64,000 nt of DNA from Purpureocillium takamizusanense (taxonomy: Eukaryota > Ascomycota > Sordariomycetes > Hypocreales > Ophiocordycipitaceae): contig NC_063075.1 of the NCBI RefSeq assembly GCF_022605165.1, positions 2,332,512 through 2,396,511 of the forward strand, read 5' to 3'. Shown here piece by piece: positions 9,505-19,956 of this stretch. Position 1 is the first letter of the stretch, and every line of letters starts with the position of its first letter. The notes below the pieces were generated by a model. The model was not told where the DNA came from. It saw only the letters and a list, made by a program, of their open reading frames with translations, and did not search any database. The position numbers and the translations under genes were made by a program.

Positions 9505-11167
9505 ACCACAAAAGCCGCAGACAGGGCCCGTCCCGTCCGTCCGTCGGTTCATCGGTCTGTCCCATCACCTACGTACATACATAGTCTTACCTGCCCCGTC
9601 TGTCTCTAGGTCTGTGTCACCACCACCAATGGTATCACCATCACCACCCAGCCAGCGCAGCCAAGCAGCAGCATGATGCCGCGTAACTCGCCCCTTGCCG
9701 CCCAGAGCCCGCACCGGCACCCAGCACGGCCGCATGCGCTGCAGAGCCATGACACGACGGGACCACCGCCGCAGCAGGAGCAGCAGCAGGCAAGGGGGCT
9801 GGTGGCACAGCACGGCAAAGCGCATGCAGAGACCATGGGGAATGTATGTACTACAAAGTAATATAAGTCGATTACTAACTACTAAACTTGCCACTTCTAC
9901 TACGACTCGGTATGTACGAAGCATGTAGGTGGTGGGCTACACGGCAGCAGCATCGCAACAGTAGTAGTACGTAGCTGTTTCTTATATTATACCCAGTTAC
10001 TTCATAATACAACACCACTAGCACCAGCACCAGCGCACCAGCACCAGCACCAGCACCCACCACCGCGGTACTCCTCCTCCTCCTCCGGATCGGCTCGTCC
10101 GTGTCCCACACGCGCGCACGCACGCCATCAAACCTTGTCGCGCCCAGCAAGCGGGCCGAGCCCCGTAAGTCAAATCCAAAATTGGCGCCTGATGTGAGTC
10201 CCATCATCCTCCAACGTCTTTCTCTCTCCACTCCTCTCTCCACCACTACTAATGATGAACCCCCCCCCCCCCCGGCCGCCGCCGCCGCTGCCCTCCTTCT
10301 CCTCCAGGGGGGTGAGGACTCTGAGGAGACCCTTGATCAATGCCTCGGCCTTCTCACTCACACTCACGGTTCACTCATCATGCACTCACTCACTCACTCA
10401 AACCCCCCTCCCTCATCCCCGTGTTGGTTTTGCCACCCGCCGCGGTGGCGGGCCATCTGGAAACCCAGGCCCACGCACCGCCCTACCATATTTGTGCTAC
10501 GTACTTACGCAATGCAAAGATAGGCCGGTGTATGATACTGTGCCTTGTACTCCGTATTTGTATTTGTGTTTCTTCGTGTCTGGATATTTCCCCTCCCTCC
10601 CATCAACTGTCCCGTCCCCATGCGTCGTCGTGTCGCCGAACAGATCAGCAGACAGAACAATAGACGGAGCGGTCGTAGTACGTAGGCCTTGTTGGCGGCG
10701 CGGTGCAGTACGCAACCTCCTCCAACAACCCTCCGACCCCCGATCCCCGCCAATAAGTAAATACATACTAACCCACACAAGACGCACAATGCGGCCTATC
10801 GGCATCTCCAGAAACAAAGGGGAGAGGGGGCGCTCGATGGAGAGGGAGCTTGAAGAGGGCGGGGCCCAAGGAAAAAGGAAAAGGAAAACCCCGCCGGACC
10901 AAGAAAATCCTCACCTCCTCTTGCTCTTCCAAGCATCAAAGTCCCCCCTTCATCGTCATCACCATCCACCATCCACCATCCATCAGGACCATCACCCATC
11001 ACCCACCAACATCATCACCACCGCCCGCCCACGCGCGCGCGCCTCCTCCGCCGCAAGCCACCTTCTCGGCAATCCACCGAGTCTCAGCGCGCCCGCGCGC
11101 CACCTCATGCGTCGTGCGTGCCCTTGTTTGTTGCCCTTGTTTTCCTAGCTCCCCCTTTCCTTGTTGA

Positions 11168-11199
11168 TGGGGCTGGGCTGGGCTGGGCTGGGCCGGGCT
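11168..11199. repeat. (GGGCT)n tandem repeat
   Basis: Five to six GGGCT units, the last degenerate. Confidence 0.85.
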
Positions 11200-12024
11200 T
11201 GACCTGGCTGGTGGTTGTGTTGTGTGGTGTGGTGGTGGTACAGTAGTGATGCTGATGAATGAATGGTGGTGATTGACGGTGGCGGTCGTTGGTTCGTGCC
11301 GCCTGCATCCAGATTGATGGCTTGCTTTGCTGGCCGAGCCTGAATGTCATCATCAGCATCCTCTGTATCATCATCACCCTCATCATCCTCATCATCATCA
11401 CACACACACTCTCTGTCTCTTACACACCCACGCACTCTCACTCACACACACTCATATATACGAAGTATACTACCTTGAGTTACTACGCACATTGTGTACA
11501 CCAGCTCCGTCAATCCTAATAAACCACATCCATGGACGGACGGGCCCCCCTCCCCCCTCCCTCCATCCAACAACACGCAGCTCGTGACCTCCACCATCAC
11601 CACACCCCTGCACCGCGCCAGTCTCCAATGCCACACCACCAACCATGAGCCTCATCGCCGCCCAGAGCGACAACACCGACCTCACTCAACACCACCACAC
11701 ACACCACACAGAACACCTACCGCGCTGTGAACGCACACACGCACACCACCGGATAGCGTCGGCGACCCGCGCGCACCGGCGCCCGCTGCCTGTCTCCCGT
11801 CGCCGCGTTGTACCGAGCAGTGTCTCTCTCTCAGCCGGCAACTGCTGTCAGCTACTCCTTACTGATGGTGCCGGAATCCCGTGATGATGAATTCTGATGC
11901 TCATGCTGCTGTGCTACATATGTACTGTACATTCTGCGACCCTCCCCCCTCCCCCCTCCCCCCCCCCTAGTCGAGGACATCTGCATTTGCATCTCCCATC
12001 CGCACCTGCATCTGCATCAACCTC

Positions 12025-12058
12025 TGCGCCTGCGCCTGCGTCTGCGCCTGCGTCTGCC
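12025..12058. repeat. CTGCGY hexamer repeat
   Basis: CTGCGC and CTGCGT units alternate, continuing degenerate GCATCT-type repeats from about 11985. Confidence 0.75.
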
Positions 12059-12769
12059 GTCGGCATCTATCCCTCTTCCCTGCTGGCCCCGGGCCGTTCA
12101 GAGACTCGCGTGCTTCCCCATCTTTGCCTGCCAGCGCATACATGCCACCTACGTAGTAATACTACCTCATACACCATCTCCCCCCCTGGGCAGGCAGCCA
12201 TCGGGGAACGCGGGACGCTCTTCGCGGAGCCTCTCGACCGCGACGCCTCCTGTGTAGCCAGCCAGGTGGGAGAGCTGAAGGAGGGCCATGTGCGGTTCGT
12301 CGGCATGCCCGTCCATTGTCATCACAAAAACGTCGCTCCAGTGGCTGTCAAGCTACCCAACGGCTCGCTTGCACCGACGTGTGGCTGTCTGAACTGGACA
12401 CTCATGACACAGCAGGCGGCCAACATGCCCGTATTTACGGGCTGAAGCCGTCTGTACGAGCCAAAACACCCCACGCAGCCCGTCGCCTGCAAGATCAAGA
12501 TGCGTCCATGTTGCTTCCTGCATCCCCCATTATTACTCTTCTCGTTTTCAGCCCCCAATGTTGCCGTGTACTGGACAAAACATTGTATGCCGACCCTCCG
12601 CCTGTGTATCTGCACACTTCAGCTACCCCTGCGCCCTGCCACTGGGGAGTCGTACTTCGTACAGTACATCGTAACCAGTACGTACCACCTCCCATGAAAG
12701 ACTCTCGTCGTCGTCGTCGTCGTCCCACTCCAGCTGGCAGCGTGTCGACAGCGTAGCGGCCATCAGATT

Positions 12770-15016
12770 TCACGCTTGTGCGACACGCCTGTTGCCAGCT
12801 GCTACCGTCTTGACATCAAATATCTCATTGCGCCACCCACCCCTCTCGTACTCCAGCACCCGCTGCGGTGCGTCCCGTCCCTCGTCATCCCACAGCTTGA
12901 CGAGGCTGCCCGGTGCATAACGCCCCCGGAACACGTCTCGCCCTGGGCGCACACCGACCCTCGCGTCCAGGTCCGGGTCCGGTGCGGGGGTGAGCCGAGC
13001 AGCGACAGCTCGAACAAAGGTCCAAAGGTCGTTAGGGTTGGCAATACGCGTAGCGCGCAGCCGCTCCCGCGCAAACACCAGCTCCCGGTTCAATGTCCGT
13101 AGGCCCTGCTCGATGGCAGCCGCCACCTTCACCTCTAGCGCCTTCCTCACTATGGGCCTGATCAGTGGCTTGAGTAGCCACGCCAACCACGAGAACTTGG
13201 AGTCGCTGAGCTTGTAGTTCAGGTGATGGACCTCCACCTTGACGCTTCGCAGCGAGACTAGCTCTTCGATTCGATTCCGCCCAATCTCAATATCCAGTGT
13301 GATGTCGATGCCGCGCTCGTCCAGGTGGAAGCTGACAAGCCCTTGGTCCATGATCCTCAGCAGCCCAGAGTGCAGCTTTACCCAGTAACCCAGGTCGTCG
13401 GCCGCAATCGACAAGCCAGAGACTTTCACCCGCACCACCGAGGCCATCGATGATGTCGTTCGAAACAGACCCTTTTGCACCGCAAAGTCGTTTTGCGTTG
13501 AGATCTGAAGCCGATAAGGTAGAAATGAGCTGTGATTGATCGTGCGTCCAGGTTCAAGAATCAGGTTCTCCAATAGCAGGTCCACGGCCGGCGTAGACAC
13601 CTCGAGACGCGGGATGGGCACATATTGAATGGCCTGTATGACGAGCGGGACGAACGTGTTGATCGAGTCCTGGACCAAATCGTCATTTTTGTAGCTGCCT
13701 TTGGGCGAAAGCAGAGCCGTGATCCTCTTTGAGATGCGTAGCAACTTTTGCATGTCCTCGTCCTCAGTGACGGCGCGAAGAGCCAGGCGAAGATGGGTGA
13801 GTAGCTCGTCCACACTGTCTGCTATGGAGGATCTCGATGTGGTCTCCTTAGACTTTTCTTTCAAATCGTTAAAGCGCTGCTCAGCATTGTCGAAGAAATC
13901 AGGGTCAGTGAGCATGTCCTGCACCAAAGTGGCAATCTCCTGCACCATCTTCTCAAAGTTGGGGTCGGATCGGCCTGCCTCAACGACCTTGTCAAATGAC
14001 TCTTCTACTTGCTTCCAGCGCTCCTGGCTCCCCAAAGACGTCAAGAAATGCCAAAAGTTGCAGACGGCAAGGTCGGCATCCTCATTCGTGCCCACATCCT
14101 CTTCGACTGCCTGAACGGTATCGGAGGCGAGACGAGCGTAGGCTGTGAGATAGCGCTGGAGAAGCAGTGCCAGAGTCGATACGGATTCAGAGTAGTCGCG
14201 GCGTTTCCTCAGCTGCACGACAGTCTGCCTCAAACGATGGACGAGTGCTTTGCCCTCGGTCCCTGTGACATGCTCGGACAGGCTGTGGCCTGCCTCACTG
14301 GCGACCTCTGCCGCGCCGCTGGAGACGACCTGCGCGACCTCCTGCACTTGGTCCTCAAGGTCTTTATCCGACGGCACGGGGTGTGTGCTCCCATCCTGGG
14401 CGTTGAGGGCTTCGGTGGCTTCGGCGGCGGGCGCCAGCTGCTTACCGGCCTCCTTGGAGACGTCTGCCAAGGTGAAGGCGGTATCGCGAAAGACCTCCTT
14501 TCCAACAGTGCCAAGGTCGTCTAGGAAGATGCGAAAATCCGAGTTTGTAAGCAGCAGCGATCCAACGGTGCGCAGGCTTGCCAGCGTGGCGGACGCGTCG
14601 GCCTTGGCCTTGGAGGCAGCGGTCTTGACTCCCAGATCGCGGGTGTCAATGTCTAGCCTCGCTTTGCTGAGGTACCAGATGAAATCCTGGATCTGGTCCT
14701 TGCTGTTCTTGTGCTGCAGGACCTTGATGAACTGGGTGAGCCAAAGCTTTGTGGAGGAGATGAGAGCACGTCCAGAGCTGCTCAGCTCTTGGGACTCCGG
14801 GTTGAGGATGTCGGCCGAGAGCAGGCTTCGCAGTTGCACAACAACTTGCTCATTCGACGGCATGTATCCTTGGGACATGGCCCGTAGCATCTGGTACGTG
14901 TGGAGCTTCTCATGAAGTCGAGCCTCGCGCGCTGTCTCATCATTGTATCGCGGCAGGAGAGGCTCGCGCTCGCCATCGTGGCGATGCGACGGGACAAAGC
15001 CAAACCACGTCAACAT
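12770..15016 (-). CDS. HAM1-domain fungal protein (748 aa, single exon)
   Basis: One uninterrupted frame from ATG at 15016 to the stop at 12770. The N-terminal half (about residues 25-130) has the pattern of the fungal HAM1 N-terminal family (also DUF5923): NDETAREARLHEKLHTYQ, RAMSQGYMPSNEQVV, then LSSSGRALISSTKLWLTQF and QDFIWYLSKARLDID. The C-terminal part (about 530-740) fits its HAM1_C/DUF4449 partner, a beta-rich region with GYWVKLHSGLLRIMDQGL. Such proteins are fungus-specific; a lipid-binding fold has been suggested for the family, but no enzyme motif is visible here. Mostly helical in the middle, no signal peptide or transmembrane segment. Shares a 1.3 kb divergent upstream region with the thioesterase gene. 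Confidence 0.88.
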   Translation of the reverse strand: MLTWFGFVPSHRHDGEREPLLPRYNDETAREARLHEKLHTYQMLRAMSQGYMPSNEQVVVQLRSLLSADILNPESQELSSSGRALISSTKLWLTQFIKVLQHKNSKDQIQDFIWYLSKARLDIDTRDLGVKTAASKAKADASATLASLRTVGSLLLTNSDFRIFLDDLGTVGKEVFRDTAFTLADVSKEAGKQLAPAAEATEALNAQDGSTHPVPSDKDLEDQVQEVAQVVSSGAAEVASEAGHSLSEHVTGTEGKALVHRLRQTVVQLRKRRDYSESVSTLALLLQRYLTAYARLASDTVQAVEEDVGTNEDADLAVCNFWHFLTSLGSQERWKQVEESFDKVVEAGRSDPNFEKMVQEIATLVQDMLTDPDFFDNAEQRFNDLKEKSKETTSRSSIADSVDELLTHLRLALRAVTEDEDMQKLLRISKRITALLSPKGSYKNDDLVQDSINTFVPLVIQAIQYVPIPRLEVSTPAVDLLLENLILEPGRTINHSSFLPYRLQISTQNDFAVQKGLFRTTSSMASVVRVKVSGLSIAADDLGYWVKLHSGLLRIMDQGLVSFHLDERGIDITLDIEIGRNRIEELVSLRSVKVEVHHLNYKLSDSKFSWLAWLLKPLIRPIVRKALEVKVAAAIEQGLRTLNRELVFARERLRATRIANPNDLWTFVRAVAARLTPAPDPDLDARVGVRPGRDVFRGRYAPGSLVKLWDDEGRDAPQRVLEYERGGWRNEIFDVKTVAAGNRRVAQA

Positions 15017-16297
15017 GGCGACGGTTCGACCACTACACGGGCAGAAATGAGGTGATTGAATAGTCTACCACCTCGTGATGCATGAATGCCTCATATTGAT
15101 ATAGCAGACGGGAGTAGAGGAAGTTGAACAAGACAATTAGGCAGGGCAAGGCAAGGCAAGGCAAGGCAGGCAGGAAGCAGCGTGAGGAATGCGCATTGCT
15201 GGTGGTTGCTGCCCCGAGGCGCAATCATGACGTCGAAACCGTTAGTTATTAGTCTTCCCTGCGGCAGGCAGGTGCAACCCACGCGCTAGTTACTGCTGCA
15301 CGAGAGCCGGAGCGTTTCCCCCGGCCGTCGCTGGAACCCGGCGACGAGAAAAGGGTAATTTCGTCTTTCCACATCTTTCCTGGCTCCGAACTGAACCGCG
15401 GATTTTCATTTAATAAGGTATATGCTGCTTACACCTCGGGAATCTTGATCCAAGTCTATGGCCGTCCTGAGGGCCAAAGCGCAGGAGCAATTCGAGATCC
15501 AAGACTCGCCCCTCGTCGATTCGGTAGCACCCAACAGCAAGCAACAAACGGGGCAGCTCCGAATTCTGAACAACGTACAGTATACATGACAACAATTAGC
15601 TCCATCGTCCAATGTAGGCCACTGCTTGCATGCGGCCGCCCTGCTGCACATCTGCCGGGCTTGCAGATGGGCAAGGTTGGAACTACCTAACCTTACGACG
15701 GTGTAGCAGCTGGTGTCGGCGCCCGTGCCACTGTATACTGTACCTAAGGTAGCAAGCTTCAACGCTCACGGCATAGGTACCCTGCGTTGCACCATTATCC
15801 CTGGACAGCTCCTCAACCGCCAGAAAAGCCTTGTCCGTTGTCGAATGCGCGTACGCGACATGCAATGGGTGCACAGATGCTGACAGGGCTCTCGGAAGAC
15901 TTTGCCCATCACGTATTTTTCGGCATTATTTGGAAGTACCTTATGGCTGGCCGAGGCGCGACGCTCATGCGGGGATTTGCCGAGGTCCGCCGCGACGACC
16001 CTATTATTAGGCGGATGCCGACGCCAACCTAATAACTACCTAGTACTCACCTACCGCTGGCTTCGTGGTAGCGGAAACATCAAGGTAACCGACCACAGCG
16101 TACGAGGTAAGGCACTGCCAATCACACACTTTGCCAGGTTACGTACTCACTCACCGTGTCTCAGTCACAGATGTCGGACAAGCCTTACCCAAGTGAACGA
16201 CACCGTTCCATCGCCGAAAGTTGGTGCGTGTCTCCTAACGCTTTCTCGTGCCCCGTTTCTCATTTCTGACCCCTAGCACAGGATCGAGCAACGCGAC
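15017..16297. other. Divergent promoter region between HAM1-domain and thioesterase genes
   Basis: Contains GGCAA repeats near 15144-15170 and a perfect palindrome-like TACCTAAGGTA at 15741-15751, also found at 8473. Several short, unsupported ORFs. No RNA gene recognised. Confidence 0.5.
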
Positions 16298-17486
16298 ATG
16301 GCCGCGCAGCCGCAGGATTTTCCACGCCGGAGCTTCCAGGAGGCGCTTGCGTTGACGCCTCTCCCTGCTAGCCAGGATGCCCACGGCCGTGTCGTCAAGC
16401 GGTACATGAGTCGGCAGCCCGCTTGGAAGCCCGGTGATGAGCTCCCCTGGGACGCAGTGTTCTCATCCCTGGACGGGCCGCGCCCCAGGTATGGCAGCGC
16501 GGGAGTCTTTGGCGGACACGTCTATGCCCAGGCGCCCTTGTGTGCCGCGAGAGCCGTCGAGGAGGAGGAGCAGCAGCAGCTGGGCGTCATCAGCAGCAGC
16601 TCCCAGGGGAAGCTGGGTATTCACGTGAGTTAGATTTACCTTACTGGGCATTCTACTTATCTAAATCCTTGATCAGTCTATTCAGGGCGTCTTCACGGCA
16701 CCTGGTCTTAAAGACCGGCCCTTCGTCTACGAGGTCGCACCGCTGTCCAACGGACGCTCGTTCTCCGCCCGCACCGTCAACGCGCGTCAGACGAAGGAGC
16801 CTTCAAAAGAGCCGCTCGGCCCCTTCCCGGCGTCTGATGCCGACCTTCCTCTCAAGGATGTTTGCTTCAGCTGCATCACCACATTCAAGCGATCCCACCC
16901 TATGGTAGATGATATTCAACCAACGCAGTCTGCCCAAGAAATCTACGCCGACATCCTCTCAGCTCGAGCTCCTCATGAATGGGACACCAGTCCGCAGAGC
17001 GATGTAGACTTCATCAAGGACCTATTCCCGAACGCTGGCCACGGGGGTTTTCCGATACTTGACATGCACAAGGTCGACATGACCGAGTTCAACGCCGGAA
17101 AGCCGATTCCCGAGCGCCGCGAGCTCATCTACTACCGTCTCATGAAGCCCCTCGACGAGGACGACGTCAACGCCCACATCGTCTGCCACGCATACGAGGC
17201 GGACCGGAACGGGCTCATCATGTGCGGCAACCATCTGGGATACGGCTACAACCTCGGCGCTGTGGCAAGCCTGACCTATTCATTTTACGTGCACGTCAAC
17301 CCGGAGGAGATGGTGCTCGACACCGAACGGTGGTGGCTCCAAGAGGTCTCATGGCCTAGAGTCAATGCAGGGAGGTGCATGATGGAGAGTAGGCTTTGGA
17401 GCCCCGAGGGGAGGCACATTGCGAGCGGATACCAGGACGGCATCATACAGCCTGACAAGTCCTCGGGGGGTTACGGCAAGCTCTAG
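16298..17486 (+). CDS. Acyl-CoA thioesterase II (TesB)-like double-hotdog protein, 378 aa, 2 exons
   Basis: Exons 16298-16624 and 16677-17486 (52-nt intron, GTGAGT donor, GATCAG acceptor). The acceptor at 16676 is preferred over a second CAG at 16685 because it restores HSIQGVFTAPG, which fits the HS-x-x-x-x-F-x-x-PG hotdog motif. Also visible: DRPFVYEVAPLSNGRSFSAR (first hotdog, strand and Arg), then the second hotdog with ASLTYSFYVHVN and ASGYQDGII. In TesB enzymes the triad is Asp, Thr/Ser and Gln; here Gln of the YQDG motif is kept, but the Asp of the usual LDHS motif aligns with Thr (SLTYS). It may therefore be a divergent or inactive paralogue. Ends GYGKL, at best a weak peroxisomal signal. 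Confidence 0.85.
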
Positions 17487-18047
17487 GCGTGAGACGTGAC
17501 GGCATACCTCGCCGCAACATGGGTGTATATAGACTGTAGAGATGTCGAGGATCATGTATGCGACATGCGACCATAGACTTGATAGACAGAGTTTCGAAGC
17601 TCATAACCATTCACCCGAGCTGGGGAAGAAAGCTGGTCCTGCCTGAAAGCCGACAACGTTTGGCTGCCGTGGTTTATGTGCTCGCCTGCATCGTCGTCAG
17701 ACGCTGAAACACCAGCATCATTTCCGCCAATTCGCAGAACGGTGAAAATGAGCACTACCTTTGATCGCCAGAAAGTAATAATGTAGGCATCACTTAGCCA
17801 ACTCGACATTACTGCGCAGGGTTATAGGAGCAGCTTGCAGAAACATCAGGCGATTGAGCTCGGCAAACTCAGGAAGCTCTGCATCACGTGATGACATCGA
17901 CTCCACCATGATTGGTCAATTCCCCCTGCACGACTGGATCTGCTCATCCAACCTCAACTCAGTCCACCAGCCCATCCTCACAAATCCCTCCACGTCAACG
18001 TCCACGCCTCTCTCAACCCAGCCCGGACCGCATCTCACGCCGACGCC
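17487..18047. other. Spacer between thioesterase and cox4
   Basis: A 561-nt tandem spacer with the 3' UTR of the thioesterase and the promoter and leader of cox4. AT-richer than its flanks, with no gene or clear core promoter element. Confidence 0.45.
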
Positions 18048-18900
18048 ATGCTCCTGCAACGCACCGTCATTGCCGCGGCCCGCCGCGCCGCCGTCGCTCC
18101 CGCCGTCACCCGCAGCTTCGCGACCTCCTTCGTCCGCCGTACGCAATTTGCCCCATCCCGACCGATGCCCGATTGACCCGTGCCAGCTGTCGGCTAACGT
18201 CAGCTCAACCTTCAGGCGAGGCCACCAAGTCTGGCCCCTCCAGCCCCAACGCGCAGGCTGCTTCTCTCGCCGGCACCGCACAGAAGAAGGTTGGCGAATA
18301 CAAGACGTTCAACGGTGCGTCGCGACCGTTCCGGACCCCGCGAGCTAACCTCGGCCGAGCCGGGAAAGCAAGGAAGTGGCATCCAGCTGACGAGCATTAT
18401 CAATCTACAGAGGTCAAGACCGAGGACGACCTCTTCGGCCCCGGCGCAGCCCCGGGCACCGTCCCCACCGATCTCGAGCAGGCCACCGGTCTTGAGCGTC
18501 TGGAGATTCTCGGCAAGATGGAGGGCGTCGACATCTTCGACATGCGCCCCCTCGACGCCAGCCGCAAGGGCACAATGGAGAGCCCCATCCTCGTCCGCTC
18601 CGCCGGCGATGAGCAGTTTGCCGGCTGCACTGGCTACCCTGCCGACTCCCACGTCGTCACCTGGCTCGGCGTATGTCCATCGTTGCGCTCGACGTCATGA
18701 GAGAGGACCGTGCTGACTATGCCCACCTACAGCTGAGCCGCGAGCGCCCCATCGAGCGATGCCCCGAGTGCGGCAGCGTCTACAAGATGGAGTATGTCGG
18801 CCCGCAGGACGACCACCACCATGACCACCACCACGGCCCCGAGATCGAGGAGCCCAAGACGTTTGCCGACTACATCAAGCCCGAGTACCGCTACCAATAA
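18048..18900 (+). CDS. COX4: Cytochrome c oxidase subunit IV (Vb type), mitochondrial, 205 aa, 4 exons
   Basis: Exons 18048-18138, 18216-18314, 18411-18670, 18733-18900; 618 nt in frame, all introns GT-AG. The N-terminus (LLQRTVIAAARRAAVAPAV plus TRSFATSF) is a typical mitochondrial presequence rich in Arg, Ala and Ser without acids. The mature part has the COX5B-family features: DDLFGPGAAPGTVPTDLEQA, GLERLEILGKMEGVDIFDM, then the zinc site with CTGYPADSHVVTW and CPECGSVYKMEY. It is a nuclear-encoded structural subunit of respiratory complex IV on the matrix side of the inner membrane. Near the C-terminus a His cluster (DDHHHDHHHGPE) precedes the conserved end TFADYIKPEYRYQ. Exon junctions fall between presequence and mature part and inside the zinc-site region. 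Confidence 0.95.
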
Positions 18901-19380
18901 ATGCGCCACCAGAAAAGGGGTGTTGGGGACGAGGCGTTTTGTATTACGCGACGAGGAGGTGTAGTCATAGATGGACGGCGATGATGCTACCGGGGAGAGA
19001 GCGGGTATGTAGATTACGGTGAATATTTTTATTTGTCAATTCACACACAAGGTATGGGAGACGACGTCGCTTTAGCTAGCAGCATTTGCTGCATTGTGAG
19101 CATCAAGCTGCGTGCTTTCGTACTTGGCATCTCCTTGCCCAAGATTGCTTCGTTAGCAAACCTTGAGCTGTGACACGTTCTGTCGCCACCCCTTGACGTG
19201 AGACTGCAGTCGGCGGACTGTCTTGACACCAAAGTTGGAACGTGCCGTGAGCGGCACACACGACGGCGAGTCGCGCAGGTTGCAGGACTGTTAAGCACAT
19301 GTGCGGCATCGTCGGAGCTCGCACAGATGTCAGAATGCCGGCTGTGGCTTGCGGGTAGAGCCTGGCCAAGGTCGGGTCGC
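18901..19380. other. Convergent 3' flanks of cox4 and the DUF4604 gene
   Basis: A 480-nt spacer. An AT-rich stretch near 19020-19045 (AATATTTTTATTTG) may serve polyadenylation. No gene seen. Confidence 0.45.
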
Positions 19381-19956
19381 TCATCCTTCGTCCTCGTCGA
19401 AGCTAAGCTTGATCTTCTTGACCTTCTTCTTGGCCTTCTTCTCAGCCGTCCTCTCGGGCTCTCTGCCGTCCTTGCTATCCGCCCGCCGCGTATCTTTGAC
19501 CGGCGGCTCATCCTCGTCGTCGGCCTTGCTGTCGCCAACCACCTTGCCCACCTTGCGCTTCCGTCCGCCAAACGCAAACTTGGCGTCCCCGTCCTGCTTT
19601 CCGGCCTTGCCAGCCGCGCGCTCGGAGTCGGCGCCCTTGGATGCGCCGTCGTTGCAAGCGTCCCCGTCGTCATTGTCATCGTCGGCAGCGGGGTCCGCCG
19701 CATCACGCTCCCTGACCTCGCCGTCCTTGCCCACCACGACGTTCATGGCGTTGCCATGCTCGTCGACGATGAGGGGCGCGTCCTCGGCCTCCTCGCTGCT
19801 CGAGCGCTTCTTGGCGGAGCGCCGCTGGTTCGCGAGGATGGGGTCCGGTCCCGGCCCGCCGCCGCCGCCACCGCCGGCCTGGGCGCGGAGGGCGGCGAGG
19901 AATGGGGGCAGGGACGAGTTGTAGGACAGGTTCTTGGAGGTGACCTTCTGAGACAT
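19381..19956 (-). CDS. DUF4604 family protein (191 aa)
   Basis: The start at 19956 is chosen because it gives MSQKVTSKNLSYNSSLPPFL, the conserved N-terminus of the DUF4604 family; the frame is open a little further upstream but without that support. After about residue 45 the protein is charged and disordered: Ser/Glu/Asp-rich, with KFAFGGRKRKVGKVV in the middle and a Lys-rich C-terminus (KKAKKKVKKIKL) followed by SFDEDEG. Family members are small eukaryotic, probably nuclear proteins of unknown function. Single exon. It diverges from the GT15 gene across 1.75 kb. Confidence 0.85.
   Translation of the reverse strand: MSQKVTSKNLSYNSSLPPFLAALRAQAGGGGGGGPGPDPILANQRRSAKKRSSSEEAEDAPLIVDEHGNAMNVVVGKDGEVRERDAADPAADDDNDDGDACNDGASKGADSERAAGKAGKQDGDAKFAFGGRKRKVGKVVGDSKADDEDEPPVKDTRRADSKDGREPERTAEKKAKKKVKKIKLSFDEDEG

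Larger units (their letters stand above)
6582..12769. other. 6.2 kb microsatellite-rich gene desert
   Basis: No convincing gene on either strand across 6.2 kb between two minus-strand genes. Reading frames here are made of simple repeats (His/Thr, Ser/Pro, Gly, Cys runs) and many begin at non-ATG codons. The content is (AC)n, (GGCAT)5, (CTC)n, G21, (GCTT)8, (CT)n, CATGT and CCGTAA repeats, (GGGCT)n, C14 tracts and CTGCGY hexamers. It probably contains the distal promoter and leader of the basic conserved gene and the 3' flank of the HAM1-domain gene; an unannotated non-coding RNA cannot be excluded. Confidence 0.55.

Noticed and set aside
11897..12445. 182-codon ORF with a hydrophobic start resembling a signal peptide
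   Set aside because: It runs through (CCCCCT)n and CTGCGY repeats; the protein is repeat-derived and no conserved segment is visible.
16677..16685. Alternative acceptor for the thioesterase intron at 16685
   Set aside because: Also in frame, but it deletes the SIQ residues that complete the family HS-x-x-x-x-F-x-x-PG motif.
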